From an uncultured Gammaproteobacteria bacterium (lineage in GTDB: Bacteria; Pseudomonadota; Gammaproteobacteria; Steroidobacterales; XN24), in NCBI GenBank assembly GCA_947259915.1, contig CAMYOC010000006.1:1-64000 (forward strand): a stretch of 64,000 nucleotides of DNA. Direction: 5' to 3'. The position numbers and the translations under genes were made by a program. Below, one piece after another: positions 44,532 to 53,864 of the stretch. Position 1 is the first letter of the stretch, and each line of letters begins with the position of its first letter. The notes beneath the pieces were generated by a model. It worked only from the letters and a program-made list of their open reading frames with translations. It was not told where the DNA came from and did not search any database.

Positions 44532-47342
44532 ATGGACGACAAAACCCGCCAACCCTATGTCTTTTCATTCGATGCCGGCGACGGCAAGAACAAACAACTG
44601 CTGGGAGGCAAAGGCGCCAACCTGTGCGAGATGACCCAGATCGGGCTCAACGTGCCGCCCGGTTTCGTCATCAGCACCGAGGCCTGTCTCGCTTTTCTGG
44701 ATTCAGCGGACGGCGAGCTACCGGCCGGGCTGAAGGAAGGTGTCGAGGTCGAGATGAAGGCCCTCGAGAAGAAGACCGGTAAAGGGTTCGGCGACGCTGA
44801 CAATCCGTTGCTGGTGTCGGTGCGTTCGGGATCCGCGCTGTCCATGCCCGGGATGATGGATACCATCCTCAACCTGGGGCTCAACCAGGCGACGCTCAAG
44901 GGCCTGATCAAGCAGACGCGCAACGAGCGCTTCTGCTACGACGCCTACCGGCGCTTTATCCAGCTTTTTGGCAAGGTCGCGCTGGGGATCCCTGACGAGG
45001 AATTCGACCGGCCCTTCGAGGAGATCAAACAACGTGCCGGCGTGAAGGCCGACGTGGGTCTGACTGCCAATAATCTGAGAGAGATCAGCGAGCGTTTCCT
45101 CGCGGTGGTCCGCGAACAGACCGGCCGGCCGTTCCCGGAGGACGTCAACGAACTGCTCGAACTGGCCATCAAGGCGGTATTCAAGTCCTGGATGGGCAAG
45201 CGGGCGGTCGATTACCGGCGCGAGTTCCAGATCACACCCACGATGGCCAACGGCACCGCGGTCAACATAGTCACCATGGTGTTTGGCAACATGGGGGACG
45301 ACTGCGCTACCGGCGTCGGCTTTACCCGCAACCCGGGCACCGGCGAGAACGAGATGTTCGGCGAGTACCTCGTCAACGCACAAGGCGAGGACGTGGTGGC
45401 CGGCATCCGCACGCCAAAGCCGGTCAAGGAACTGGACCAGGATATGCCGGAGATGTACCGGCAACTGGTAGAGCTGCGCGACAAGCTGGAGTCCCATTAC
45501 CGGGAGGTCCAGGATTACGAGTACACCATCGAGAACGGCACGCTCTACTGTCTGCAGACCCGTAACGGCAAGATGAATGCCACCGCCATGGTGCGGACTT
45601 CGCTGGAGATGGCCGAAGCGGGGCTGCTGAGCCGGGAAGAGGCCCTGATGCGGATCAATCCGGAGCTGCTCGAGCAACTCCTGCACCCGCGGCTCGATCC
45701 CGCCTACGAAGCCGAACCCGTGGCCCAGGGTCTGCCCGCGTCTCCGGGCGCGGCCTCCGGCAAGATCGTGTTCGACGCCGACCGTGCTGAGCTGATGGGA
45801 CGGGCAGGGGAGAAGGTGATGCTGGTCCGCGAGGAAACCAAGCCGGAGGATATCCACGGCTTTTTCGCCGCCGAGGGGATACTCACCAGCCGCGGCGGCA
45901 AGACCTCCCACGCCGCCGTCGTCGCCCGCGGCATGGGCAAACCCTGTGTAGCCGGTGCTGAAGGCATCGACGTCAAGGTAGAGAATCGCCAGGCTCGGGT
46001 CGGCGATCACATCCTGCACGAAGGTGATGTGATCACGATCGACGGTGGCAACGGCAATGTCTATCTCGGCCGGATCCCGACGGTACCGCCGGAGTTTTCG
46101 GACGAGCTGCGCACCTTGCTCGGTTGGGCGGACGAGATCGCACGAATCCATGTGCTGGCAAATGCCGACACGCCGGATAGTGCCGAGAAGGCGGCGGATT
46201 ATGGCGCCATGGGCATCGGCTTGTGCCGCACCGAGCGCATGTTCAACGCCCCGGAACGCCTGCCGTTGGTGGTCGAGATGATCCTCGCCAACACCACAGA
46301 GGAACGCCAAACGGCGCTGGATCATCTACTGCCGGTGCAACGCGAGGATTTTGTCGGCTTGCTAAAGATCATGGCAGGCAAACCGGTGACCATCCGCCTG
46401 CTCGACCCGCCGATCCACGAGTTTCTTCCCAGCGAGCGGCAACTCGAGCGGGAGCTCGCCCATCTGAATCAGCTGCGGTCCACGGTCGAAGGCATGGAGG
46501 ACCTGATGGGGGCCATGCAGATGTTGCGTGGTAAGGAGCAAGCGGCGTCGCTCGCCGCCAGCATGCCGATGTCCGGAGAGGGGATCGAACTGATCGACGA
46601 GGCCATCGCCAAGAAGAGGTTGATGCTGGACAAAGTCCGCGAGCTGTTCGAGGTCAACCCGATGCTCGGTCACCGCGGCGTGCGTCTGGGCATCACCTAT
46701 CCCGAGATCTACGCCATGCAGATCCGGGCGGTGCTGGAAGCGGCCGCCGAGTGTCTCAAAGAGGGCATCGAAGTCCACCCGGAGATCATGGTGCCGCAGG
46801 TGTGCACCGCCCAGGAGCTGCTTCGGGTCAAGGATATCGTCGAGTCGATCAGGCAACAGGTGGAAACGGAGCGGCAGGTCAAGCTGGACTTCGAATTCGG
46901 CACCATGATCGAAGTCGTGCGCGCCTGCATGCGCGCCGGCCGACTGGCCGAGGTCGCGGAGTTCTTCTCATTCGGGACCAATGACCTGAGTCAATCGACG
47001 TTCTCGTTCTCGCGCGAGGATGCGGAGAACAAATTCCTGCCGTTCTATAACGAGAACCAGATCCTGCAGGACAATCCGTTCGAAGTGCTCGACGTCAAGG
47101 GCGTCGGCCAGCTGATGAAGATCGCCGTGGAGTGGGGCCGCAAGAGCCGGCCGGATCTAAAGGTCGGCATCTGCGGCGAGCAGGCCGGCCATCCGGCATC
47201 CATCCGCTTCTGCAACGACATCGGACTCACTTATGTGTCCTGTTCACCACCCAGAGTCCCGATAGCACGGCTGGCCGCGGCCCAGGCGCGGCTGTTGGAA
47301 CAGAGAGCGGAAACCGGGCTTGCAGCGGTGAGTTCGATGTAA
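44532..47342 (+). CDS. ppdK: Pyruvate, phosphate dikinase
   Basis: Interconverts pyruvate, ATP and Pi with phosphoenolpyruvate, AMP and PPi. At 936 residues it is slightly longer than the typical 880-900. The ATP-grasp domain is N-terminal (GGKGANLCEMTQIGLNVPPG). The phosphohistidine is in the swivelling domain (GGKTSHAAVVARGMGKPC, about residues 455-470). The PEP-binding TIM barrel follows with FGTNDLSQ and ICGEQAGHP, including the catalytic Cys/Gly segment near residue 880. It is divergent from the acyl-CoA dehydrogenase gene. Confidence 0.96.
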   Translation: MDDKTRQPYVFSFDAGDGKNKQLLGGKGANLCEMTQIGLNVPPGFVISTEACLAFLDSADGELPAGLKEGVEVEMKALEKKTGKGFGDADNPLLVSVRSGSALSMPGMMDTILNLGLNQATLKGLIKQTRNERFCYDAYRRFIQLFGKVALGIPDEEFDRPFEEIKQRAGVKADVGLTANNLREISERFLAVVREQTGRPFPEDVNELLELAIKAVFKSWMGKRAVDYRREFQITPTMANGTAVNIVTMVFGNMGDDCATGVGFTRNPGTGENEMFGEYLVNAQGEDVVAGIRTPKPVKELDQDMPEMYRQLVELRDKLESHYREVQDYEYTIENGTLYCLQTRNGKMNATAMVRTSLEMAEAGLLSREEALMRINPELLEQLLHPRLDPAYEAEPVAQGLPASPGAASGKIVFDADRAELMGRAGEKVMLVREETKPEDIHGFFAAEGILTSRGGKTSHAAVVARGMGKPCVAGAEGIDVKVENRQARVGDHILHEGDVITIDGGNGNVYLGRIPTVPPEFSDELRTLLGWADEIARIHVLANADTPDSAEKAADYGAMGIGLCRTERMFNAPERLPLVVEMILANTTEERQTALDHLLPVQREDFVGLLKIMAGKPVTIRLLDPPIHEFLPSERQLERELAHLNQLRSTVEGMEDLMGAMQMLRGKEQAASLAASMPMSGEGIELIDEAIAKKRLMLDKVRELFEVNPMLGHRGVRLGITYPEIYAMQIRAVLEAAAECLKEGIEVHPEIMVPQVCTAQELLRVKDIVESIRQQVETERQVKLDFEFGTMIEVVRACMRAGRLAEVAEFFSFGTNDLSQSTFSFSREDAENKFLPFYNENQILQDNPFEVLDVKGVGQLMKIAVEWGRKSRPDLKVGICGEQAGHPASIRFCNDIGLTYVSCSPPRVPIARLAAAQARLLEQRAETGLAAVSSM

Positions 47343-47388
47343 GCACCAGGGAAGAAACCGGTTTTCTTGCCGTTAAACGCGGCTCGAC

Positions 47389-48141
47389 CTAACGCTCGAA
47401 CAGGATGGCGCTGCCTCTTCGCGTCTGCTTGGCGGTGTACATGGCGGCATCGGCCTCGCCAAGTGCGGTTCTCGAGTCCAGCGCCTCGAAGCCGAGCAGG
47501 CGGATTCCTATACTGATTCCCACCTGCAAGGTTTGCTCGTCAAAAACCATGGGGTGCTTGACCAGCTCGATCAGCTTTTGCGCCGTCTGCACCGCGTTTT
47601 CGGACGCCCGTGTCTGGTCGGGATCAAGCCGATTGACAACCAAAACGAACTCATCGCCTCCCACGCGGCTGGCCATATCCTCGGCTCGGGTGATGGATTT
47701 GATCCGTCTGGCGGTCTCAACCAGTACCGCATCGCCTGTGTCGTGCCCGTGGAGGTCGTTTATCTGCTTGAATCCATCCACGTCAATCAACAACACGGCC
47801 GCGGGAATGTGGTGTTTCTCGCTTCCGGCCAAAACCTCTTCAAGATGTTTCGACAAGACACGCCGATTCGCCAGTTGGGTCAATGGGTCGGTAGATGCCA
47901 ACTCACTCATCTGAGACAGCATCGCATCCCTGCCTTGGACAAAGGGCTTGATGACCCAAAGGTAGAGCGCGGGTGTGGTCAACACCGCCAACAGCGCGAC
48001 ATCGAAAATAGCCAGGTAGAAATTGCCGGCGCGAATGGGAATGGCTGGTGCGACCAGCATGATCGCCAATTCCGTCAATCCAACGATGAGGGCGATCCGG
48101 AGGACAACCTGTCTTGTCGTGAGAAGTGGCGCGGGTTTCAT
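47389..48141 (-). CDS. Membrane-bound diguanylate cyclase
   Basis: 250 residues. Two N-terminal membrane helices (about 14-32 and 40-62) anchor a GGDEF domain (about 85-245). The active-site loop is RVGGDEF, and the inhibitory I-site RAED is five residues upstream, so product inhibition by c-di-GMP is expected. A substrate motif IDVDGFKQINDLHGHDTGD is intact. No sensor domain other than the membrane part is present. Confidence 0.93.
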   Translation of the reverse strand: MKPAPLLTTRQVVLRIALIVGLTELAIMLVAPAIPIRAGNFYLAIFDVALLAVLTTPALYLWVIKPFVQGRDAMLSQMSELASTDPLTQLANRRVLSKHLEEVLAGSEKHHIPAAVLLIDVDGFKQINDLHGHDTGDAVLVETARRIKSITRAEDMASRVGGDEFVLVVNRLDPDQTRASENAVQTAQKLIELVKHPMVFDEQTLQVGISIGIRLLGFEALDSRTALGEADAAMYTAKQTRRGSAILFER

Positions 48142-48209
48142 TGGGCGCTATCGCCTCGGCTCAACTGCTGACACAGGTCTTGCATCTGCAAGGGTTGAAC
48201 TAGATCGGG

Positions 48210-48253
48210 ATCAGAGACCCATTGTTGCCACATTAGCGGAAAAGGGCCTCTGG
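48210..48253. repeat. Diverged hairpin repeat
   Basis: Arms TCAGAGACCC and GGGCCTCTGG (one mismatch and a terminal wobble) flank a 24-base loop. The hairpin at 61187-61240 has the same arm sequence and the same loop length. Confidence 0.5.
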
Positions 48254-48300
48254 CCGCTGTTTGTTCTGTCACAAAAAGACAATAATTAAATCTGTTGCCG

Positions 48301-48327
48301 AAAAAAGGCCGGGCTTGCGCCCGGCCT
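48301..48327 (-). terminator. Intrinsic terminator of the mosaic lipoprotein gene
   Basis: Perfect 9-base stem AGGCCGGGC/GCCCGGCCT with a four-base loop; on the minus strand it is followed by TTTTTT. It lies 24 bases after the stop of the gene at 48351. Confidence 0.92.
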
Positions 48328-48350
48328 CAAACCCAGCAATACAGCTATGC

Positions 48351-50984
48351 TCACGGTGTATTCAACGCATCGGAGATCGCCTGGACGTCGTCGGGGGTGA
48401 GGAAATCCAGGAAACCCATGCCGCCCTTGTTCTGGTCGATGGCGCCCTGTATTTCGGCGGCCGAGGCACCGCGCTTTTCGGATTCCGCGATGGGATCATG
48501 ACAGGCTTCGCAGAATTCCGCATAGAGTGCGAATCCATCGATTACCGGAGTCGTTGACGCGGTAACCGTGACCGAATCCGGGTCGCTGTCCAGCTCGCCA
48601 TCGTTGACCACCAGCGTCGCAACATAGTCACCGTCGACATCGGGGGTGAAGCTCGGTGACGCGGTGTCGGCGCCGCTCAAGGTTGCGGAGCTGCCATCGG
48701 GTACCGTCAACGACCAGCTGTAGGTGATGGTATCGCCATCGGGATCGCTACTGCCGCTGCCATCCAGGGTCACCCCGGTACCCGTCTCCACCTCCTGGTT
48801 CGGGCCCGCATCGGCGATGGGAGCCTGGTTGGCCGGTGGCGGAATCGAGGAAGCGGTGACCGTGACCGAATCCGGGTCGCTGTCCAATTCGCCGTCGTTG
48901 ACCACCAGCGTCGCAACATAGTCACCGTCGACATCGGGGGTGAAGCTCGGTGACGCGGTGTCGGCACCGCCCAAGGCCGCGGAGCTGCCATCGGGCACCG
49001 TCAACGACCAGCCGTAGGTGATGGTATCGCCATCGGGGTCGCTGCTGCCGCTGCCATCCAGGGTCACCCCGGTACCGGTATCCACCTCCTGGTTCGGGCC
49101 TGCATCGGCGATGGGAGCCTGGTTGGCCGGTGGCTCCGCGGAAGCGGTGACCGTAACGGTGTCAGGTGCGCTGTCCAATTCGCCGTCGTTGACGACCAGC
49201 GTAGCGACATAGTCACCGTCCACATCCGGGATGAAGCTCGGCATGGACGTATCGGCGGCAGCCAGATTTGCGGCACTGCCATCGGGTACGGTCAGTGACC
49301 AGCTGTACGTGATGGCATCGCCATCGGGGTCACTGCTGCCCGTGCCGTCCAGCTGCACGCCGGTGCCCGTCTGCACAGCCTGGTCCGGACCAGCGTCGGC
49401 AACCGGCGGCTGGTTCTCGGCCGGCGGCGGCGCATCTTCGGTCTGGTCGGCGATGATCGTATCGGCAATAAAGCAGCCGTTGTCGGGTTCGCCGTAGACG
49501 TCGATGGTGAGCCCCGGCTGCAGATCGGCATAGCTGCCGCGATCGCTGATCAGCCGGCCTTCCACCAACCGCACCAGGAAAATGTCCGTGCGCAGCGGTA
49601 CGTCCACGCACTGGTCGCCGGTATCGGTGGCAAGCATGAGCCTGCGATCGTCGCCCGCAGTGAGGATTTCGCCGCGCAACACTTCTTCGCCGTCGGCATC
49701 GATATCCAGAATCGCCAGTGCGGTCTTGAGCACATCGGGCGCGTCGTTCGCCAGCATCAACACGCCGTCGAACAAGCCCATGACACCGTCGCTGATCGCA
49801 TCGTCACCCAGACGCACGCCGTTGCGTGAGTAGATCTTGGATCCGTCCTGGAGGCGGGCGGTGACCATGGAGCCCTCGCCAAAGCCCTGTCCCGGAGCGA
49901 GCAGCAGATCGAAATCCCGGCCCGCGTCGACGTCGGATTGTGCGGTGCCCTTCAGGCGAGCAAACGTGCCGGCCTCGCCGAGCTCGACAACGACGGCATC
50001 GAGGGTGAAGTGATCGTGGTCGAAGTCCTCACCATCATCATCGTCGTCATCGCGTCCGGAACGATCGTCGTCCGAATCATCATCCGAATCGTCGTCGTCG
50101 TCATCATCATCGGAATCCTTGCGCGCGAGGAGACTCATCTTGTCCTCACGGCTTGAAATAAAGCCGATGGCGGTGGCGAACTCGCCGCTCATGATGGCGC
50201 CGAAATCCGTCGGGTCGCCCGAGGGTGCGAAGATGCCGGTATCCGCAGAGGTCACGACTTCGACACAGTGCTCTTCGTCGAAATCGTCGACATCGTCCCT
50301 GTCGGACATGAGTTCCTTCTGGCACAGCTCGAAGCGTCCGAGGTCATAGTCCACCTCGCCGATACGGCCATAAATCCTGGACAGACGCCCGGGGCCGACG
50401 TCGTCGAGTACCCGCACGAATATCACCGGGCGGAAGTGCCATTTGCCGTTGCCACTCTGGTGATATTTGATCGACTTTTGTGCGTCGAAGTCCATCTCGA
50501 TCAGCAGATTGCTGTTATCGGTGACTACGAATTCCCGGCGCGGGTTGAGATCCATCTTGCCGTTACCCGTCAGCTTGGGATGGACCGAATAGTCCACCGT
50601 GCCGTCATCGTTCAATTTGACGAGTTCGAGGTCTGCCAGGATCAGGCGGATCTTGCTGTAGATGCCTGTGTCCACGTCGGCGATGGCAAACAGCTCCGAA
50701 TAGTCGGCCAGCTGTTTGAGATCGATCACTTGGCGACCGCTAAAAATATTGGCCGGTCCGTCTTCACCCAAAAGGTCGATGCTGGTGATGGTGGCCAGTA
50801 TCTGATCGAATTGGTCCGAGTCGGCATCGGTGATCACAATGCCGACCGTGCCCTGGGCCTGGTCGGGCGGCGGGTTATTGACGATCGGTGCATCGGAGCC
50901 ACCGGAACCGCCGCCGCAACTAGCAAGCAAGAGCGCGGTAGCCAGGAATGCCGCGGCGTAAAGAGAAAGCTTTCTTGTCAACAT
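48351..50984 (-). CDS. Lipoprotein with DUF4382, three PKD-like repeats and cytochrome c domain
   Basis: 877-residue exported lipoprotein (lipobox LLLASC, Cys23). Domains in order: DUF4382 (about 40-200, GIVITDADSDQFDQILATIT); a second beta-rich part; an Asp-rich linker (about 290-330, DSDDDDDDDDSDDD); more beta-rich sequence; three PKD-like repeats of 97-98 residues (about 530-810, SSDPDGDTITYSW); a C-terminal class I cytochrome c (about 815-877) with CEACH haem site and a candidate axial Met in KGGMGF. It is probably surface-exposed and electron-accepting. This combination is not one I know as a named family. Confidence 0.88.
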   Translation of the reverse strand: MLTRKLSLYAAAFLATALLLASCGGGSGGSDAPIVNNPPPDQAQGTVGIVITDADSDQFDQILATITSIDLLGEDGPANIFSGRQVIDLKQLADYSELFAIADVDTGIYSKIRLILADLELVKLNDDGTVDYSVHPKLTGNGKMDLNPRREFVVTDNSNLLIEMDFDAQKSIKYHQSGNGKWHFRPVIFVRVLDDVGPGRLSRIYGRIGEVDYDLGRFELCQKELMSDRDDVDDFDEEHCVEVVTSADTGIFAPSGDPTDFGAIMSGEFATAIGFISSREDKMSLLARKDSDDDDDDDDSDDDSDDDRSGRDDDDDDGEDFDHDHFTLDAVVVELGEAGTFARLKGTAQSDVDAGRDFDLLLAPGQGFGEGSMVTARLQDGSKIYSRNGVRLGDDAISDGVMGLFDGVLMLANDAPDVLKTALAILDIDADGEEVLRGEILTAGDDRRLMLATDTGDQCVDVPLRTDIFLVRLVEGRLISDRGSYADLQPGLTIDVYGEPDNGCFIADTIIADQTEDAPPPAENQPPVADAGPDQAVQTGTGVQLDGTGSSDPDGDAITYSWSLTVPDGSAANLAAADTSMPSFIPDVDGDYVATLVVNDGELDSAPDTVTVTASAEPPANQAPIADAGPNQEVDTGTGVTLDGSGSSDPDGDTITYGWSLTVPDGSSAALGGADTASPSFTPDVDGDYVATLVVNDGELDSDPDSVTVTASSIPPPANQAPIADAGPNQEVETGTGVTLDGSGSSDPDGDTITYSWSLTVPDGSSATLSGADTASPSFTPDVDGDYVATLVVNDGELDSDPDSVTVTASTTPVIDGFALYAEFCEACHDPIAESEKRGASAAEIQGAIDQNKGGMGFLDFLTPDDVQAISDALNTP
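48561..49440 (-). repeat. Three tandem ~294-base repeats encoding PKD-like domains
   Basis: Units recur at 294 and 291 bases (anchored at 48561, 48855 and 49146). The two nearest the C-terminus are nearly identical at the DNA level, including synonymous positions; the third is more diverged. Recent duplication or recombination is likely. Confidence 0.88.
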
Positions 50985-51495
50985 GAGAAGGTCTCCTGTT
51001 GTTTTTCTAAATAGATCATTTGGGAATCAGGTTTGCGTACTTACGATCTTGATCGCGTTTTGTATTTGTGCGAATCGAGCACAGATGAAAGAAGATATGG
51101 GCAAGTCTAGCGGATAATCAGGCTGCCGGCATCGCCAGGTACGCATAAATACCTACTTCCGGATGCACACCGGTTCGAGGTCTTTTTTGCAACTGCCTGG
51201 GATATATTAGTTTTTCTTAATCCGGGTGTTTGGTGGCCGGCGCAGGCGCCAGGATCGGGCGGGTGATGGCTTGCGCGAAAATCGGCCCTAAAATCGCTGC
51301 ATCTGGCGCTGGAAAGGACAGCGTCAGGATTATTATCTCGCTCAAACAGCAAACCAAACCGGACACTTTTTGACTGCGTGACCCGCTGCCAGTTGGCGTG
51401 CTGGGATCCGCCGGTTGGGCGCGGTGCTTAGCGCAGTGCAATCGTCCGGCGGGTGTAGAATGCCGCGACTCGTGCGAACAGCGGAGAGCGTACTC
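50985..51495. other. Intergenic region between mosaic lipoprotein and M48 protease
   Basis: About 510 bases with no gene recognised. The AT-rich part at 51000-51120 probably carries the lipoprotein gene promoter. Short frames on both strands have no family similarity. Confidence 0.4.
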
Positions 51496-52845
51496 ATGCC
51501 ACGTCTTATGATCCTTGCCGTCACGCTGACGGTTGCCGTGTTGTTGCTTGCCGTGCCTGGCGCCGATCTCATCGCCGCGAGCCCGGAGCCGACCGTCGTG
51601 CTCGAAGTGCCGGCCGGGGCCCAGGCCGGGCCGGATTTTGATGTCGAAGCCGCGACCCGTGCCTATATCGATCTGATCTCAGTGGAAGAGCGTGAGAAAT
51701 CCGATGCCTATAGCGAGGGCGGCTACTGGCTACAACTCTGGGGGTTCCTGTACGGGCTCGGCGTGGCGTGGCTGCTGCTCGGCACGCGGCTATCGGCCAG
51801 GATGCGTGACCTGACGACCCGCATCACTCGCCGGTTGCCGCTGCAGACCGCGCTTTACGCGGTGCAGTACGTTGCGCTGACAACGCTGCTTGTTTTCCCC
51901 CTCACGGTCTATCAGGATTTTTTTCGCGAGCATCAATACGGTTTCGCCACGCAGACTCTCGGTCCATGGCTCGGCGATCAGGGGATGGGGTTGCTGGTCA
52001 ACGTCGTGCTCGCCGCGGTGGCGATGATGCTCGTCTACGCGGCGATCCGGCGGATGCCCCGACGCTGGTGGGTCGGTGGCGCGGTCGCCGCAATGTTTTT
52101 CTTCGTCGTCGTCAATACCATCGCGCCGGTCTATATCGCGCCGTTGTTCAACGATTACCAGACGCTGGATGCAGGACCGACCCGCGACGGTATCCTGTCG
52201 ATGGCCCACGCCAACGGTATCCCGGCCGATGATGTGTACTGGTTCGATGCATCCCGGCAAACCACGCGGATCAGCGCCAACGTCAGCGGGCTGCTCGGTA
52301 CCATGCGCGTGGCACTCAACGATAATCTGCTGAAGGAGACGTCACCGCAAGAGATCGAGGCGGTGATGGCCCATGAGATGGGGCACTACGTGCTAAATCA
52401 CGCGTGGGAGTCGATCATCTATTTCTCGCTGTTGCTGTTAGGCGGCTTCGCTTTCGTAAAATGGACCTTTGACAAGGCCCTGGCCCGCTGGGGTCAGCGC
52501 TGGGGCGTAAGCGGAGTGGCGGACACCGCCGGTCTGCCGCTGTTGCTCGCGCTGTTCTCGGTCTACTTCTTCCTGATGACGCCGGTGTTCAACGCCATCA
52601 TCCGCAGTGGCGAAACCGAGGCCGATCTGTTTGCGCTCAATGCCTCGCGCCAGCCGGACGCGTTCGCGCGCGTGGCGATGCGCACGTCGGACTACCGCAA
52701 GATCGAACCCGGCCCGCTGGAGGAGCTGATCTTCAACCACCACCCCAGCGGTCGCACCCGCGTGCACATGTCGATGCAATGGAAGTCGCAGCACCTCGAT
52801 GAGGCTGCGTCCGGGGATGCCCGCGAGGTCGCGAGCAACGAGTGA
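51496..52845 (+). CDS. M48-family membrane metallopeptidase (Ste24/HtpX-like)
   Basis: 449 residues from the ATG at 51496, with GGAGAG upstream. Several membrane helices (about residues 8-25, 80-100, 145-170, 200-240 and 320-400) surround the zinc site. AHEMGHYV holds HExxH and GETEAD gives the third ligand Glu. The segment NTIAPVYIAPLFNDYQTLDAG is typical of CAAX prenyl protease 1-like proteins. In bacteria these cut damaged membrane proteins. The gene is not in an operon. Confidence 0.92.
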   Translation: MPRLMILAVTLTVAVLLLAVPGADLIAASPEPTVVLEVPAGAQAGPDFDVEAATRAYIDLISVEEREKSDAYSEGGYWLQLWGFLYGLGVAWLLLGTRLSARMRDLTTRITRRLPLQTALYAVQYVALTTLLVFPLTVYQDFFREHQYGFATQTLGPWLGDQGMGLLVNVVLAAVAMMLVYAAIRRMPRRWWVGGAVAAMFFFVVVNTIAPVYIAPLFNDYQTLDAGPTRDGILSMAHANGIPADDVYWFDASRQTTRISANVSGLLGTMRVALNDNLLKETSPQEIEAVMAHEMGHYVLNHAWESIIYFSLLLLGGFAFVKWTFDKALARWGQRWGVSGVADTAGLPLLLALFSVYFFLMTPVFNAIIRSGETEADLFALNASRQPDAFARVAMRTSDYRKIEPGPLEELIFNHHPSGRTRVHMSMQWKSQHLDEAASGDAREVASNE

Positions 52846-52961
52846 TTGCGATAGCCAGGCACCGTATTGGTCGGTACGTGGACAGTTTGCTCCAGCGCCT
52901 TGTAGAGCCATGGAGGGGGGGTTGCGGGTCCGCCTTCGGTCAGAAGCAATTATTTGCTCCC

Positions 52962-52986
52962 AAACAAAACCCCGCCGAAGCGGGGT
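52962..52986 (-). terminator. Intrinsic terminator of the PEP-CTERM gene
   Basis: Stem ACCCCGC/GCGGGGT with a CGAA loop. On the minus strand it is followed by TTTTG and TTT. It lies about 65 bases after the PEP-CTERM stop. Confidence 0.75.
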
Positions 52987-53049
52987 CTTGATTGCCTCAT
53001 CCCCGGTTACTCTTGTTTGGCAGCGCCGAACCGGGGAGAAGAGCGTCAG

Positions 53050-53514
53050 TCAGCGCTTTTTGCGTATGCGCGCGTATCCGAGGGCAACAAGACCGAGGCC
53101 AAGCAGGGCCAGAGTCTTCGGTTCGGGGACATTTGCATATACAACAACCGGGGCGTCCTCCTCTTGGGTGAATTCATTCCCGTCGAAAAAGAGTTCGACA
53201 AAACTGCCTTCGATCACGCCCCCCGCATTCGTCATTGGAGACCCCAGGCTGATCGAGAGACTGTCGCCGAAAATGGATCCAATGCCTGAGAAAAAAGAGG
53301 CATCGCCCGCAAAGGCGGTGAAGTCGTCGCCGAAGAATCCCTCTACGGCGACATCCGAGAAGATGCCTGTGTCAGCGTCAAACGTAAACACACCAAACGG
53401 AAAGCCGGATTCCGGGCCCTCTACCGTCCACTGAACAGGTACAGCATTTGCCGCCATCGGCCCCAGGGCGACTAGTAAGCCTGCTGCAAATACTGCTTTC
53501 ATCCGCCGTTTCAT
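53050..53514 (-). CDS. PEP-CTERM sorting-domain protein
   Basis: 154 residues. The signal peptide (AVFAAGLLVALGPMAANA) and the C-terminal VPEPKTLALLGLGLVALG helix followed by RIRKKR form the standard PEP-CTERM signal for exosortase processing. The mature part is Phe/Gly/Asp-rich (FFGDDFTAFAGDASFFSG), suggesting an exopolysaccharide-associated surface protein. No exosortase gene lies in the window, so it must be encoded elsewhere. Confidence 0.92.
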   Translation of the reverse strand: MKRRMKAVFAAGLLVALGPMAANAVPVQWTVEGPESGFPFGVFTFDADTGIFSDVAVEGFFGDDFTAFAGDASFFSGIGSIFGDSLSISLGSPMTNAGGVIEGSFVELFFDGNEFTQEEDAPVVVYANVPEPKTLALLGLGLVALGYARIRKKR

Positions 53515-53624
53515 CGGTCCGTCCTCGGGTGGCCAGTATCTACTGATTAAAAAATAAGCACGATTCGTGCCAGAAAAAGACAGTGCAGGGTTTTCAAGAG
53601 CTTGTACTGGTCACGAATTGCTCG

Positions 53625-53837
53625 CTCTGCAGCATATGTAGAGTCAGCCGACACCATCTGAGCCGAATCAAGCTGGTAGGACAGTTTGGAGACGCTATCG
53701 GTAGAGCGATTGAAAGAGAGTATGGCTTTCGTCCAGCAGTCCAGCTGATAACAGCCAAGGCGCTCAGAACCGCGATCGCTTCCAATCCGTATCCGCAGGC
53801 CGCGTCCGAGCCGAGGTCTCTACACCTTTGGCGCTGA
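53625..53837 (+). pseudogene. Relic of a DUF1697-family gene
   Basis: A plus-strand frame gives GDAIGRAIEREYGFRPAVQL, then AKALRTAIASNPYPQA and SLHLW before a stop. This matches the middle of DUF1697 proteins, in which a GFRPxV strand is followed by LRxAIAxNPFP. The N-terminal part appears only as a possible remnant in another frame (AYVESADTI) interrupted by a stop, and the C-terminal half is missing. Confidence 0.65.
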
Positions 53838-53864
53838 TGCCGCTGCGCCCATGCCGGGCGGCCT

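Noticed and set aside
44718-46325. 535-residue minus-strand frame inside ppdK
   Set aside because: The plus strand encodes an intact pyruvate phosphate dikinase with its catalytic motifs.
48561-49440. Regular repeats that might suggest a CRISPR array
   Set aside because: Units are 294 bases, in frame, and encode PKD-like domains.
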